A DNA stretch of 5,478 bases, taken from positions 1 through 5,478 of the forward strand of contig JAWVYO010000140.1 in NCBI GenBank assembly GCA_033722675.1. The letters run 5' to 3'. The first letter of the stretch is position 1, and each line of letters starts with the position of its first letter. Both the position numbers and the translations under genes were made by a program. Positions 5,441 to 5,478 of this stretch are shown here, piece by piece. Below the pieces are notes generated by a model, which was not told where the DNA came from, made no database searches, and was given only the letters and a program-made list of their open reading frames with translations. The DNA comes from DATHYU01 sp033722675 (GTDB taxonomy: Bacteria; Actinomycetota; Acidimicrobiia; Spongiisociales; UBA11373).

Positions 5441-5478
5441 ACACGTACCCGTCGCCATCGACCTTCATACCCGCCACG

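Noticed and set aside
5464..5469. TATGAA on the minus strand as a -10 box for the LpqH-like gene
   Set aside because: It lacks the final T of the consensus, and any -35 region would be outside the window, so it is too weak to annotate although its distance is reasonable.

Overview
The window is strongly GC-rich (roughly two thirds or more G+C, GC-biased third codon positions) and reads as ordinary chromosomal DNA of a high-GC actinobacterium. The clues are lipoproteins with Thr/Ser-rich or acidic linkers, one of which resembles the mycobacterial LpqH (19 kDa) family; a 6-TM class III nucleotide cyclase of the Rv1625c type; and an apparently leaderless gene. I cannot name the species. No rRNA, tRNA, CRISPR array, insertion sequence, integrase or phage gene is visible.

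Layout. Positions 1-2689 hold three genes on the minus strand, transcribed right to left: an unrecognised secreted lipoprotein (2689-2060), a six-TM adenylate/guanylate cyclase (1982-720) and the N-terminal half of a DUF2254 membrane protein (709 to the left edge, cut by the window). The cyclase and DUF2254 genes are 10 nt apart and probably co-transcribed; the lipoprotein lies 77 nt upstream of the cyclase with no convincing terminator between them. A 135-nt divergent intergenic region (2690-2824) follows. Two plus-strand genes come next: a COMT-type class I O-methyltransferase (2825-3484) and a PfkB-family kinase (3484-4362), coupled by a TGATG stop/start overlap. The kinase converges on a minus-strand pair: a YhbP-like FMN-binding split-barrel protein (4846-4400) downstream of an LpqH-like lipoprotein (5413-4940).

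Working together. The leftmost cluster looks like an envelope and second-messenger unit: an exported lipoprotein, a membrane cyclase and a multi-pass protein of unknown function. The methyltransferase/kinase pair is a small, tightly coupled metabolic operon with unknown substrates.

Most interesting signal. Both lipoprotein genes carry the same 12-mer, centred on the palindrome CCGTCGACGG, at nearly the same distance (11-12 nt) from the start codon. In both, the predicted mRNA folds into a UCGA-loop hairpin whose 3' arm is the Shine-Dalgarno sequence. This suggests shared translational control or a shared operator. Other points are an Arg at the cyclase's purine-specifying Lys position, a PfkB kinase lacking the usual Asp/Asn substrate residues, and an inverted repeat that embeds the stop codons of two convergent genes. 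I found nothing that amounts to a wholly new defence or mobile system.
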